A stretch of DNA of 64,000 nucleotides, taken from contig CAZIDP010000018.1 of the NCBI GenBank assembly GCA_964537975.1, positions 7,222 through 71,221 of the forward strand. Reading direction: 5' to 3'. The translations under genes and the position numbers were made by a program. Of this stretch, positions 18,952 to 27,723 are shown piece by piece; within the stretch, counting starts at the first letter, position 1, and each line of letters begins with the position of its first letter. The notes under the pieces were generated by a model. That model saw nothing but the letters and a program-made list of their open reading frames with translations. It was not told where the DNA came from and did no database searches. This stretch comes from SCBR16-9 sp964537975 (GTDB lineage Bacteria; Hydrogenedentota; Hydrogenedentia; Hydrogenedentales; SCBR16-9).

Positions 18952-20412
18952 CTACTGATTTTGGTTCTCGATGTTGTCGTTATAGTTATAGTCATACAAG
19001 TATTCGCCAAAACGAAACGCAGTCCCCATGCGTTTTTTGTCTGTCAGTAAATCTTCCAGGGCTGCCATGTCGCCTTCGGCTCTGTATGACGCTACTTCTT
19101 CCTGTCGGCGCTCGCTTGAAAAAACATAGAGGATGGCGCCCTTATCCGATACGAAATACTCTACAGGTTGCTCTGAGCGAAATGGGTCCATAGGCACAGC
19201 GTTCAGGTAGTGCGGCACAAGCGCCTCCAGGCTTTCCGGATAGCGATCATGTACCTGAAAATATCGTTGAACGGCAATGCCGGCTTCACTCAAAGCAAGA
19301 TAGACATCTCTGTTTCTTATAATTCTTTCCAGCATGGTTGTCATGAAGATTCTTGAAAAATAACGACGGATAAAGCTTTCTTTTCCTACTTCTGAAAGCT
19401 GAATTGTTTCTTCTCCTTGATACTTCGGCAAATATTGCAGTGCCTTGCTTGCCATAGCGATACGATCGAATTCTTTTATGCCAAACAACGGATAAAATAG
19501 TTGCAGCACAACTCTACTACTTTGTAATTCCCTGCGTAAGCTAATTGCTCCATACATCGAATCCTCTGAATTGATTAGATTGAAATATGCTCTTGCAACG
19601 TAAATTAATTCATAGAACTTCACATACTCAAACATGAATGTCTTGATAGGTAAATCAGCGTTGATTAACTTGAGAACTTCAATGTCCTCCTGGATTTCTT
19701 GTAACTGAAGATCTGACAAAGTCAGTTCAGGCATCGCGAACATCATATCCAACGACATCATATTCCTGTACAATATATTGTCTCTTGTAAGATGGGCACT
19801 AAATGCGGGATAATCTACCAACGCATCACCCAGTGCATTATTCGCCTCGTAATTTGAGAGAAAACGATCTTCGTCGCCTTCCAGAGCCGCCAAGCAACGT
19901 TCCATATAGAGTATACGTGAGAACTCATATATTTGCGAAGTGATGTCTCGATACTCGAATTGACGGTATGCACTATAAACGGTATCTGGCCAGCGGCAGT
20001 GTTCCCTGTCCGCCGCCTGATACAGTAAATTCAGAATCTCCTGTCGCTCCTCCAGAAACAAGCGTATATTTTCTACGTACTGCGAAAAGTCAAGTGCTTC
20101 CCGTGCAAACAACCAGTTTGTAACCCCCCCGTAGGACGGTAACATATACCGCTCAACCTCGCTTTCGTTCTGTTTCTCCAGCACTTGCAGTTTTTCTATG
20201 GCTTCCATGTACAGCGGAGCAGCGTTTTCTGCCTCTGGCGGTTCGGGGAACATAGCCCTCAGCTCTGCCATACCCGTCACTATACCTTCCTCCCGTAGTA
20301 CCGCATTGATACGCGGTTCGGTGTTGTTAGTCCAGGCGAGATTGATCGCCAGGGCAATGAGCACAACGCCAGTGATAATGAACCACGGACGATAACATTC
20401 ACGGAAAATCAT
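18952..20412 (-). CDS. Membrane-anchored hypothetical protein of the ABC operon
   Basis: A 486-residue protein with one N-terminal transmembrane helix (residues 8-27) and a large, mainly helical periplasmic part. Near the C-terminus, YFQVHDRYPESLEALVP...VPMDPF...YVFSS resembles the C-terminal region of type II secretion pseudopilin-like proteins that occurs in many PVC-group proteins. It is the last gene of the GntR-ABC operon, 18 bases after the permease. A role in sensing or handling the transporter's substrate is only a guess. Its stop codon abuts the tandem repeat array. Confidence 0.7.
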   Translation of the reverse strand: MIFRECYRPWFIITGVVLIALAINLAWTNNTEPRINAVLREEGIVTGMAELRAMFPEPPEAENAAPLYMEAIEKLQVLEKQNESEVERYMLPSYGGVTNWLFAREALDFSQYVENIRLFLEERQEILNLLYQAADREHCRWPDTVYSAYRQFEYRDITSQIYEFSRILYMERCLAALEGDEDRFLSNYEANNALGDALVDYPAFSAHLTRDNILYRNMMSLDMMFAMPELTLSDLQLQEIQEDIEVLKLINADLPIKTFMFEYVKFYELIYVARAYFNLINSEDSMYGAISLRRELQSSRVVLQLFYPLFGIKEFDRIAMASKALQYLPKYQGEETIQLSEVGKESFIRRYFSRIFMTTMLERIIRNRDVYLALSEAGIAVQRYFQVHDRYPESLEALVPHYLNAVPMDPFRSEQPVEYFVSDKGAILYVFSSERRQEEVASYRAEGDMAALEDLLTDKKRMGTAFRFGEYLYDYNYNDNIENQNQ

Positions 20413-20430
20413 GGTGAGAACTCCTTGCGG

Positions 20431-22164
20431 TTATTGCACCCGGCGGCGTAGTTGTATCAGGGGTAACATGACAAATGGCGCGATGATAAACGCGCTCAAG
20501 CCCAGGTTCATCAGCATTAGCTCCAGCAAGGCAAAACCGAAATTGGCGAACACGGTAAGGTAGCTCGCCAGACCTAACCACACGCCAAAGAGCACGAGCC
20601 AATCCCGGCGTTGGAACAGGTGTTTGCGGGCTGCCTGCGCCATGAAGAAGCTGAGTAGCAGGACATTGAAGATGAAGAAAAGAAAATAGATATCAGTGAG
20701 ACGAATAAACAACGCCATCAACCAGGGCGGACCCTCCATCATGAGGTTGTATAAAAAACCTGGACCGTCCTGAGGCCATTGGATTTCTATACCGCGGTGA
20801 ATGTCTTCGTACAGATTTATATAAACTCCTATATGGGGTATATACCATAACAAAAAAACGTAGTAGAGAAGATTGATCCCGATGTAGCGGGTGAACGACC
20901 ACAGAGCACACCAGGCCAGTGTGACCGTTAACAAGAGCGGGGTGAAAAAGATGCTCAGCAGTTCCGGGACACTGACCCGTCCCGCCGTAAAATGTCCCCA
21001 AAGGAAACGTACTTCCCCGGCGTCGAAGAGCAGGAAGCCCAGCACCGAGAGCGTCATTGCCACGGCGAGCGTCAGCATCAGGGACTTCCACTGAGCCAGC
21101 ATGAGCGCCAGGGCACTATGGCGCAGGGCGAGCGGTCGCAAATGGGGATACCGCGATTTGGGGCGGATGGCCATGGCGCCTGCGATTACGGCTGCCAACA
21201 CGACGGCAAGCAGGGGCGTAAATTGCGCATAGAAACCGATGATGCCACCATCCCCCGCCAGCATACTTTCTCCCTCCGACATCTCTTCCAGAAAAGTCGC
21301 CAGCAAGGTGGTTATACCCAGGACCAGGAAAATAAAAACAACCACACTGAGCATCGGCAGCAGGTAGCCGATGCGTCGCCATTCGTACCAGAGTTGCGCG
21401 GCAAAGGGTGAGGGAAAACGTCGGGCTTCGGGATGCAGCACATCGCCGAGGCGCTCCAACTGGCTGCTCAGTCGCGGCGGGCCACAGGTCAGGTCAAGGC
21501 GGGTGTAGTGTACGCCCAGCCAGCCCAGGAGATAGCTCAGCACGAGGCCGGGCAAAAAACCTAAATATAAAGCGACACGATAGGGGAACACGGTCACCCA
21601 GTGTAGCAGGGTGCTTTCTGCGTGGCCACTGTTTATTTCATAGATATGCAGTACTACTACCATGATCGGCAACACCAGGAATAACGCCGCCAGAGCGTAG
21701 CCCACCCAGGTGACAGTGCGGTAAGACCAGACCAGCGCTTGAAGCACCGCGAAAAGGAGGATCGGAATCAGTGGAATCCACGAGGGAAACGAAAGTTCCG
21801 TTAGCAACTGCAATATTATCCAGAGCAGGCCACACAGTACGGCCATAAAGAGAAGGCGCGTACCAAAGATTGTCCAAGCCAGCGTAGGCGTCACCACCGG
21901 TAGTCGGCTGTGACGCGGTTCAAACAGAAAGGACAGATGTCCATGCACATCGGCGCGGAGTATTAAAAACATTGCGCCCAGGAAGGTAATCAACAGGTAG
22001 TAAACCAACGCGCTGCCATGGAGATCTTGGGCGAACATGGTCCCTTTAAACGTGCCTGGCCAAAGCACCAACTGCATCAGACTGCCGACCAGCAGCAACC
22101 AGGCGGCGATGACACCACTGACCCGCGCCTGTTCCCACAACAAGATTTTCGTCGACGGCTTCAT
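20431..22164 (-). CDS. ABC transporter permease-like membrane protein
   Basis: A 577-residue integral membrane protein with about a dozen hydrophobic segments, the permease partner of the adjacent ATPase. I set the start at the ATG at 22164, which overlaps the ATPase stop by four bases (ATGA); a longer frame to 22299 is a shadow of the ATPase gene. ABC-2-type permeases of this paired kind usually export or insert lipids, peptides or drugs. The GC content is visibly higher than in the neighbouring regions. Confidence 0.82.
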   Translation of the reverse strand: MKPSTKILLWEQARVSGVIAAWLLLVGSLMQLVLWPGTFKGTMFAQDLHGSALVYYLLITFLGAMFLILRADVHGHLSFLFEPRHSRLPVVTPTLAWTIFGTRLLFMAVLCGLLWIILQLLTELSFPSWIPLIPILLFAVLQALVWSYRTVTWVGYALAALFLVLPIMVVVLHIYEINSGHAESTLLHWVTVFPYRVALYLGFLPGLVLSYLLGWLGVHYTRLDLTCGPPRLSSQLERLGDVLHPEARRFPSPFAAQLWYEWRRIGYLLPMLSVVVFIFLVLGITTLLATFLEEMSEGESMLAGDGGIIGFYAQFTPLLAVVLAAVIAGAMAIRPKSRYPHLRPLALRHSALALMLAQWKSLMLTLAVAMTLSVLGFLLFDAGEVRFLWGHFTAGRVSVPELLSIFFTPLLLTVTLAWCALWSFTRYIGINLLYYVFLLWYIPHIGVYINLYEDIHRGIEIQWPQDGPGFLYNLMMEGPPWLMALFIRLTDIYFLFFIFNVLLLSFFMAQAARKHLFQRRDWLVLFGVWLGLASYLTVFANFGFALLELMLMNLGLSAFIIAPFVMLPLIQLRRRVQ

Positions 22165-23102
22165 GGCATGATCCCCCTGTCTTTTCCACCGCGCACCCGC
22201 GCAATGAACAATTCCTCCAGGCTCGGTATGTGTTGTTCCGTGATGCTCCAGCCTCGTGACCGGGCCGCTTCCGCCACATCCTGCGCTGTCCCGCTGCAAA
22301 TCACTGACCAGGCGGCGCCTTCCTGCCGGGCATAGAGCACGCCAGACCAGTCTGGCCGTTGCTCAGTCACCGTGGGATGGGTCACGTCCAGTGCTTGGTG
22401 ATTCGCCTTAATCGTGTCCAGGGCACCCTGAAAAAGCAGCTTGCCCTCGTGGATCATGGCGACTTGATCCGAAACGCGCTCAATCTCGTCTAGCAGATGG
22501 GAGGAGAAAATCACCGTCCGGCCTTCCTCCGCCACAGTGCGTACAATCGCCTCGAGAATGTCCCGCCGCGCCACCGGGTCCAACCCAGCCGACGGCTCAT
22601 CGAGCATCAGCAGCTCCGGGCGGTAGGCCAGCGCCACCAACAGGCCCGTCTTCGCCTGCTCGCCGCGGGACAGGTGCTTGATTTTCGTGTGCGGGTCCAG
22701 GGCGAAGTGATCGCGCAGGGCCTCGGCGTAGTCCTCGTCCCAGTCCGGATAAAAAGCCTGGGTATAGCGCATCAGCTCCTGCACTGTCATCCAGCCGGGA
22801 AGGTCACGCTCCTCTGAGAGAAAGCCGATGCGGGAAAGTACAGCTACCGGATCTGTGATAGGATCGCGATCGAAGACCCGCACCTGGCCAGTGGTTGGAC
22901 GCAGCACCCCGAGCAAATGCCGGAGCAGTGTCGTCTTTCCGGCGCCATTTTCGCCCACCAGCCCGAAGACCACGCCCCGCGGAACGCTGAGTGTCACATC
23001 TTCCAGGGCATACTTCCGCCTGAACTTCCGACTAAGCCCTTCCACCGTCAGGATGGGTGCTGCCTGCGCTGTTGCGGTCTGCTGTTCATTCGCTTGATTC
23101 AT
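22161..23102 (-). CDS. ABC transporter ATP-binding protein
   Basis: A 313-residue ATPase: Walker A GENGAGKTT, Q-loop region, signature LSRGEQAKTGLL, Walker B LLMLDEPSAGLD and switch His in SSHLLDE. A C-terminal domain of about 90 residues follows the nucleotide-binding fold, as in YtrB-like ATPases. The ATG at 23102 lies behind GGAAAAGGAACG and inside the end of the GntR gene (17-base overlap). With the permease it forms an exporter-type complex regulated by that GntR protein. Confidence 0.93.
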   Translation of the reverse strand: MNQANEQQTATAQAAPILTVEGLSRKFRRKYALEDVTLSVPRGVVFGLVGENGAGKTTLLRHLLGVLRPTTGQVRVFDRDPITDPVAVLSRIGFLSEERDLPGWMTVQELMRYTQAFYPDWDEDYAEALRDHFALDPHTKIKHLSRGEQAKTGLLVALAYRPELLMLDEPSAGLDPVARRDILEAIVRTVAEEGRTVIFSSHLLDEIERVSDQVAMIHEGKLLFQGALDTIKANHQALDVTHPTVTEQRPDWSGVLYARQEGAAWSVICSGTAQDVAEAARSRGWSITEQHIPSLEELFIARVRGGKDRGIMP

Positions 23103-23499
23103 CGTTCCTTTTCCTCCCCGGCTGCTGGAAAGCAGCATGTCGCGTTTGTATCAGTTCCAACACTTCTTCCAACGTAAACGCCAACTGGGACGCCTCGGCC
23201 AGCAACACATCGACCCGCGCCAGGAGACGTTTGCGACGCTCCTTCTTCGCGAGCGGTGATCCTGCACCGGAGACATAACTCCCCGCGCCTTGCCGCAACT
23301 CCAACAGCCCAGCTTGCTCCAGCTCACGATAGGCCCTTGCCACCGTGTTCGGGTTGATGATCAGCTCCTGCGCCAGCACCCGCACTGGTGGCAGCTCATC
23401 CCCCTGCTTTAACTGCCCTGTCGCCAGCAACAGGGTAATCTGTTCGATTAGTTGGCGGTAGATTGGCATGCCGTCCGCCGCATTGATATTCAATCGCAT
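23086..23499 (-). CDS. GntR-family (YtrA-type) transcriptional regulator
   Basis: A 137-residue protein with an N-terminal GntR winged helix (MPIYRQLIEQI..., then ELIINPNTVARAYRELEQAGLL) and a short helical C-terminus, as in YtrA regulators that repress adjacent ABC transporters. It is the first gene of the operon. A palindrome in its promoter makes autorepression likely. Confidence 0.93.
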   Translation of the reverse strand: MRLNINAADGMPIYRQLIEQITLLLATGQLKQGDELPPVRVLAQELIINPNTVARAYRELEQAGLLELRQGAGSYVSGAGSPLAKKERRKRLLARVDVLLAEASQLAFTLEEVLELIQTRHAAFQQPGRKRNDESSE

Positions 23500-23522
23500 G
23501 GTCGCATCTCCAATGTTTAATG

Positions 23523-23558
23523 TATTAAGAGTTTAACACAATATGGAACACTTGTCAA
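23523..23558 (-). promoter_or_regulatory. Sigma70 promoter and operator of the GntR-ABC operon
   Basis: On the minus strand TTGACA (23553-23558) and TAAACT (23530-23535) are 17 bases apart, a near-consensus promoter. The imperfect palindrome TGTTAAACTCTTAATA (23523-23538) covers the -10 box, where a YtrA-type repressor would block transcription. Confidence 0.8.
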
Positions 23559-23724
23559 GACCAGTGAAAAAAAATTTGGCAGACGAAAATGAGGTGGATG
23601 CTCTATACTTTCATGAGCTTAAGAAGCTAATGTGCCGGCCTATGAAGTGTTTGGCTTCTCCTGGAATTTGACAATCGGACAACAAGTATAAGAGACTTTG
23701 TCCGGCATTTGAGGAACTCAAATT

Positions 23725-24018
23725 GTGTACGTAAAGCAGTGTGTACAGCGACTATTTAGGCCAGAGGAGGAGGCCAAGATTACAATCACGACTAAAAAAC
23801 AACATTCCGGCTGGCGCGTATATCTCTCGCCACTCAGAATCACACTCCTGGTAATCAATGTGGTCTGTTTTGGGGGATGCATTGTCTTGTTAACGTTTGG
23901 TACTGTAACTGGCCCTTTGCTCCTCTTGACTGTTGGTACAGGGCTGTCTTCAGGTGCAGGACTTACCGGAGTCATTGTAGCGTTGCATAGGAACAGAGAT
24001 CGACGGCAGTCGCTTTGA
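23725..24018 (+). CDS. Small two-helix membrane protein
   Basis: A 97-residue protein starting with GTG at 23725 behind GAGGA. It has a basic N-terminus and two transmembrane helices (about residues 36-58 and 62-87), and no recognised domain. The following lipoprotein gene starts 77 bases after its stop. Confidence 0.6.
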   Translation: MYVKQCVQRLFRPEEEAKITITTKKQHSGWRVYLSPLRITLLVINVVCFGGCIVLLTFGTVTGPLLLLTVGTGLSSGAGLTGVIVALHRNRDRRQSL

Positions 24019-24095
24019 AGAGTGTACCGAACTATACGCTGGACCGAATGACGGTGGGTGCGGTCAGCGAAACAGTAGCCATGGAGAGAACTGGT

Positions 24096-24491
24096 ATGAA
24101 GAACATCTTGTCGATAATAATCGGATTACTAATTCTGTGTTTGGCCGGGTGTGACCAGGTAGCACCCGAGCCAAGATTTGCGGGCACGATCATCTCTCAT
24201 ATCGAAACCTATGGTTCTGGTACAGGAACAAGCAGCCAACTCTCTTCTGCGGGGCAGATGCAGACCGGATTCGATTACGCCGACGATTCAAGAATGGATT
24301 GGACAGCCGACATCAAATGGTCTTTCATAAGAAGGGAGGACGAGTCAGATGTGTACCACATTGAATGGGAATTTCAAGCACAAAATGGTTCACCCGTTTT
24401 CAACGACGCTGAATTGTCTTTCGATGGATTATCACCAGCCAAGCTCACCATAACAGAGCAACTGATAATCTCCATCGAGCCGACGTTTTAG
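24096..24491 (+). CDS. Small lipoprotein of unknown function
   Basis: A 131-residue protein with a lipoprotein signal (LILCLAGC, Cys19). The ATG at 24096 is 8 bases behind GGAGAG; the frame is open to 24015 but the lipobox fixes this start. The mature part is polar with a predicted beta character and no known domain. It is probably anchored in the outer membrane. Confidence 0.68.
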   Translation: MKNILSIIIGLLILCLAGCDQVAPEPRFAGTIISHIETYGSGTGTSSQLSSAGQMQTGFDYADDSRMDWTADIKWSFIRREDESDVYHIEWEFQAQNGSPVFNDAELSFDGLSPAKLTITEQLIISIEPTF

Positions 24492-24870
24492 TTCGCATCG
24501 GTTATCTCTACTGATGATTGGACATGCAGGAACAAATAGCGTCGCAGATTATTAGATCAAGGCTTGGTGCAAAAGCATAGCGCACTCATATTTTATGGTA
24601 GCGGTTCAGCAAGGCAACTAATGTACCTGTTGAACCGCTACCCCCAAACAGCTGGCAATGGCACGCGTCTCGAAAAAAGAGCAATCGGAAGGAGCTACAT
24701 TCTCGTCATGTAATTATCAATACACTAAGCAACGCATCACCATATGATGGGTTGTGTTTTTTTATGCTGAAATTTAGCCCTTTAGTGAATTGAATTAAAA
24801 TGCTGTCATGATTCTTGATGAAGAAATGCTGTGAAACATTGCGATGTGTACAATGCTAATGAACACAGGG
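24492..24870 (+). repeat. Intergenic region with mobile-element remnant and hairpin (24551-24642)
   Basis: From 24551 to 24642 the sequence repeats 25965-26056 (TTAGATCAAGGCTTGGTGCA onward) with few mismatches. It ends in a perfect 12-bp inverted repeat, GGTAGCGGTTCA (24597-24608) and TGAACCGCTACC (24631-24642). The first bases correspond to the 3' end of a DUF1580-like gene. The remainder up to 24870 holds no gene. Confidence 0.8.
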
Positions 24871-25746
24871 TTATGGCATCCATACAACACGAAATCCTCC
24901 GTTGCTACACCAGTCGCCCGGGTAAATAGAGCCAGAGCTACGACTGGCTGATCGACACGATTTAGCAAGATCCTGGTAACTACCACCACGCATTACTCGT
25001 GTTGCATCGCGGGGATATTCTCTCCAAGCACTTCCATCATTTGGAGCACCAATATAGTGTTCATGGGAACTATCATCGCACCATTCTTCCACACTGCCTG
25101 ACATGTCATATAACCCCCAGGCATTGGGAAGCTTTAATCCGACATTATGTGTTTCTCCACCTGAATTTTCTCCATACCATGCGTAAGCATCTATCTCTGT
25201 ATAATCAGGATCATCGCCCCAGTAAAAGCGTGTGGTGGTTCCAGCACGTACAGCGTATTCCCATTCTGCTTCACTTGGCAGACGAAAATTATAATCTGGA
25301 TTCAAAGTATTAAGCTCGTGCAAAAATCCGAATGTTGCCTGGATATCACCCAAATAAACTGATTCCAATGGCCGATCATCACCAGGAAATAAGGTTGAAT
25401 AATCTATCTTTAAAGTCTTCCATTGTGCTTGTGTGATCGGATATTTTCCCATCCAGAAGCCCTTGGCAATAGTCACTTCATGCTGTGGAGATTCAACAGA
25501 ACTACGATCCTGCTCATCTTCAGGGCTATCCATCATAAAAGTTCCCGGTGGTATCCAGACCAACTCCAAGGGTACCTCTCCAGGAAGCATGATGATTAGC
25601 GAATCACCGGCAGACCTTTGACTCGCTTCGCCAGCTTCATCGGATACTGCAGCGTGTTCCACTGGCCTTGAGCAGCCAGATGTCGACGTCACCAATACCA
25701 GCAAAATGAAACTCATGAAGTAGATTGGATACGTTGACCGTTTCAT
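24871..25746 (-). CDS. FGE-like (SUMF1-fold) lipoprotein
   Basis: A 291-residue lipoprotein (lipobox TSTSGC, Cys25; GGGGGAG ribosome binding site). Residues 60-290 form the SUMF1/FGE fold: WIPPGTFMM, then GFWMGKYPIT, RLPSEAEWEYAVRAG, WYGENSGG, LPNAWGLYDMSG and GGFRV. True FGE enzymes carry two cysteines in GGSYxCxxxYC; here the place reads GGSYQDLAKSC, so only one is left. Formylglycine formation is therefore unlikely, and a binding or structural role is more probable. It has paralogues at 39133 and 37086 and shares a promoter with the former. Confidence 0.9.
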   Translation of the reverse strand: MKRSTYPIYFMSFILLVLVTSTSGCSRPVEHAAVSDEAGEASQRSAGDSLIIMLPGEVPLELVWIPPGTFMMDSPEDEQDRSSVESPQHEVTIAKGFWMGKYPITQAQWKTLKIDYSTLFPGDDRPLESVYLGDIQATFGFLHELNTLNPDYNFRLPSEAEWEYAVRAGTTTRFYWGDDPDYTEIDAYAWYGENSGGETHNVGLKLPNAWGLYDMSGSVEEWCDDSSHEHYIGAPNDGSAWREYPRDATRVMRGGSYQDLAKSCRSASRSSGSIYPGDWCSNGGFRVVWMP

Positions 25747-25802
25747 AATATGCTCCCCCTGGATTTGTGATTAACTCTACATCACCTCAAGCACTACAAG
25801 GC

Positions 25803-25831
25803 ATCATAGCTGTTACGATAGCACAAGTCAA
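25803..25831 (-). promoter_or_regulatory. Sigma70 promoter of the FGE-like lipoprotein gene
   Basis: TTGACT (25826-25831) and TATGAT (25803-25808) on the minus strand are 17 bases apart. The same boxes, spacing and surrounding sequence precede the paralogue at 39133. Confidence 0.85.
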
Positions 25832-25885
25832 GTGCGGTAGCATTAGATAAATTTAGCACAAATGTCGTCAGGACGATATAATTTA

Positions 25886-26056
25886 GAGCGTCGGTGAACA
25901 GCCCGGCCAAGGGCCAGTCGTCCAGACGCAGAAGATAGCGGATTGAAGATGTGCGACAATACTTGTTAGATCAAGGCTTGGTGCAAAAGTATAGCGCACT
26001 CATATGTTATGGTAGCGGATCAACAAGGCAACTAATGTACCCGTTGAACCGCTACC
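25886..26056 (+). pseudogene. 3' remnant of a DUF1580-like gene plus hairpin
   Basis: Bases 25886-25983 align with 17713-17811 of the DUF1580-like gene (GGTGAACAGC..CGGCCAAGGGCCAG, ..GCGGATTGA..) but lack the helix-turn-helix part and any start. The hairpin GGTAGCGGATCA (26011-26022) and TGAACCGCTACC (26045-26056) follows. With the copy at 24551-24642 it brackets the FGE-like gene in direct orientation. Confidence 0.8.
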
Positions 26057-26219
26057 ATACGAATAACAGCAACCAGAACCGGTGTCATGCACATGTATCT
26101 ATCCAGGGAATTCGATGGTAGACTTGTATGTCATTGGGGGCAAGATTCCCCGTCTCAGGTGCATGATCTCGTGCGCAGACCAGGCCCCAAGCTTAGGTGC
26201 CCAGGGACGCCCACGCAAA
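26057..26219 (-). other. Short coding remnant downstream of the VCBS gene
   Basis: On the minus strand, about 40 residues ending at 26099 read like a real C-terminus (LRGRPWAPKLGAWSAHEIMH, then RRGILPPMTYKSTIEFPG) but in a different frame from the VCBS gene that ends at 26220. It may be the remains of another gene. Confidence 0.35.
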
Positions 26220-27392
26220 TCAGTTTTCTTCGACACTTGCTTCCTGCGGCCCACGGTTGAAGAAAGCATGAAGGCCTTCCTTACCCGGTGCCACAACATC
26301 TTTCCAGCCATTCTGGGTAATGTCCGTAACCCAGAAATAGATACCAGCGCCACTATGACTGTCGGCAGGGCCAAAGTCCAGGGTAAACCGCTCGAAATTA
26401 CCCTTGTTGATCTTGAAGTAGTAAATACCCAGGGGGTCATCAGCGCCTGGATCGTTGCCGCTGTGGGCGCGATAACGCTTACCGGTGAGCAACTCCAATT
26501 TGCCGTCATTATCAATGTCGGCCAATTGTACATCGTGGTATTGGGAGCGCTCATCACAGATAACGTGCCGCGTCCAGGTCCGGGTGCCTTCGTCGTCCTG
26601 GCCTTGCTCAAACCACCACAGGCCGTAATCATGGGCATTGCCTACGATGAGATCGTTGCGGCCGTCGCCGTTGACGTCATGCACCAGCATGGGCACACTG
26701 GCCATGGGAATGTTCCAATCCGGGTGCCACACCCAGGCCTCTACATCGAAGGGGTCTTCCGGTGCTTCAATCCAACCACCGGACAGAATGATGTCTGTAC
26801 GGCCATTGCCATTGATGTCGCCCAAACCTAATCCATGCCCACCGGTCCCCTTGCTGATGGTGTGTTGTTCCCATTCGCCTGTACCTTTGCCGTTTTCATC
26901 CCGCACGAGGCGGAAGACATGCACTGGATTGGTAACCGGGAGAACTTCCATGAAGCCATCACCGTTGATGTCGCCGAAGACGTTGCGCTCAATATTTCCG
27001 ACATGCGCGATTTCATGCAAAGTCCACTCGACATCTGTCCGGCCTTCCGGATTTTCCAGCCAGGACAAGGTCTCATTGAACCAGCCACCCACGACCAGGT
27101 CCATGTAGCCATTGCCATTGACGTCCATAGGGAAATCGCTGAAATTGTCCCAGTAATCACCGACACGGTCCCATTCCGTGATCTTGTGCTTCACGGTAAA
27201 ATCCGGGCCTTCATACCAGTAGGCACCAGAGACGATATCCACGATGCCGTTGTTGTTCACATCAAAGGCCGAAGCCGACTCATAGGTTTCTTCGCTGACA
27301 TGCTGCCGATCAAAGTGTAGCGACTGCGCCTCCGCAATCAACGGCAGCAATATAAACAAAGCAATCAGGACATATTCCAACTTTCTCATCAT
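26220..27392 (-). CDS. Secreted FG-GAP/VCBS repeat protein
   Basis: A 390-residue exported protein: a signal peptide ending near AEAQS (residues 1-24), then a seven-bladed integrin-like propeller. Calcium-binding blade motifs recur: DVNNNGIVDIVSGA, DVNGNGYMDLVVGG, DINGDGFMEVL, DINGNGRTDIILSG, DVNGDGRNDLIVGN and DIDNDGKLELLTG. The ATG at 27392 is 8 bases after GGAGGAG. Such proteins are common in PVC-group bacteria and bind ligands or carbohydrate at the surface. No catalytic domain is attached. Confidence 0.9.
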   Translation of the reverse strand: MMRKLEYVLIALFILLPLIAEAQSLHFDRQHVSEETYESASAFDVNNNGIVDIVSGAYWYEGPDFTVKHKITEWDRVGDYWDNFSDFPMDVNGNGYMDLVVGGWFNETLSWLENPEGRTDVEWTLHEIAHVGNIERNVFGDINGDGFMEVLPVTNPVHVFRLVRDENGKGTGEWEQHTISKGTGGHGLGLGDINGNGRTDIILSGGWIEAPEDPFDVEAWVWHPDWNIPMASVPMLVHDVNGDGRNDLIVGNAHDYGLWWFEQGQDDEGTRTWTRHVICDERSQYHDVQLADIDNDGKLELLTGKRYRAHSGNDPGADDPLGIYYFKINKGNFERFTLDFGPADSHSGAGIYFWVTDITQNGWKDVVAPGKEGLHAFFNRGPQEASVEEN

Positions 27393-27723
27393 ACTCGAGT
27401 CTCCTCCATTTCATAAATTACCGTTTTTCCGGCTCGCCTCTTGTCCCGGAGAGCAGAAGGACCATGATAACATAATGCACACCTGAGCAAAATGTTGTCC
27501 ACAGGGTTGTTCAGACTCCAAACCATAACCTTCGGTATCATCGGCGACCACGTGTCAGAATCTAATAATGTTTGGTTTATAATCCTGTATTCACCAAAAT
27601 GCAGGGTAGGCCTTGAATCATGCTAAAATGCAGCAAGTCGCGTGAAATTGCCTGGCATTGAAATCATGGCATGATTGGAAAGATTATTTCAGCGATATAG
27701 TGTGTGCTTATGGAGGCCAATAT
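27393..27723. other. Divergent intergenic region
   Basis: It separates the leftward VCBS gene from the rightward PocR-AraC regulator and must carry both promoters. I see no match to consensus that I would call. The frame upstream of 27724 is open to a TTG at 27658 but lacks a ribosome binding site. Confidence 0.4.

Noticed and set aside
26082..26831. A 249-codon plus-strand frame
   Set aside because: It is a shadow of the VCBS gene; its repeated IAIDV words are reverse translations of the blade motifs.
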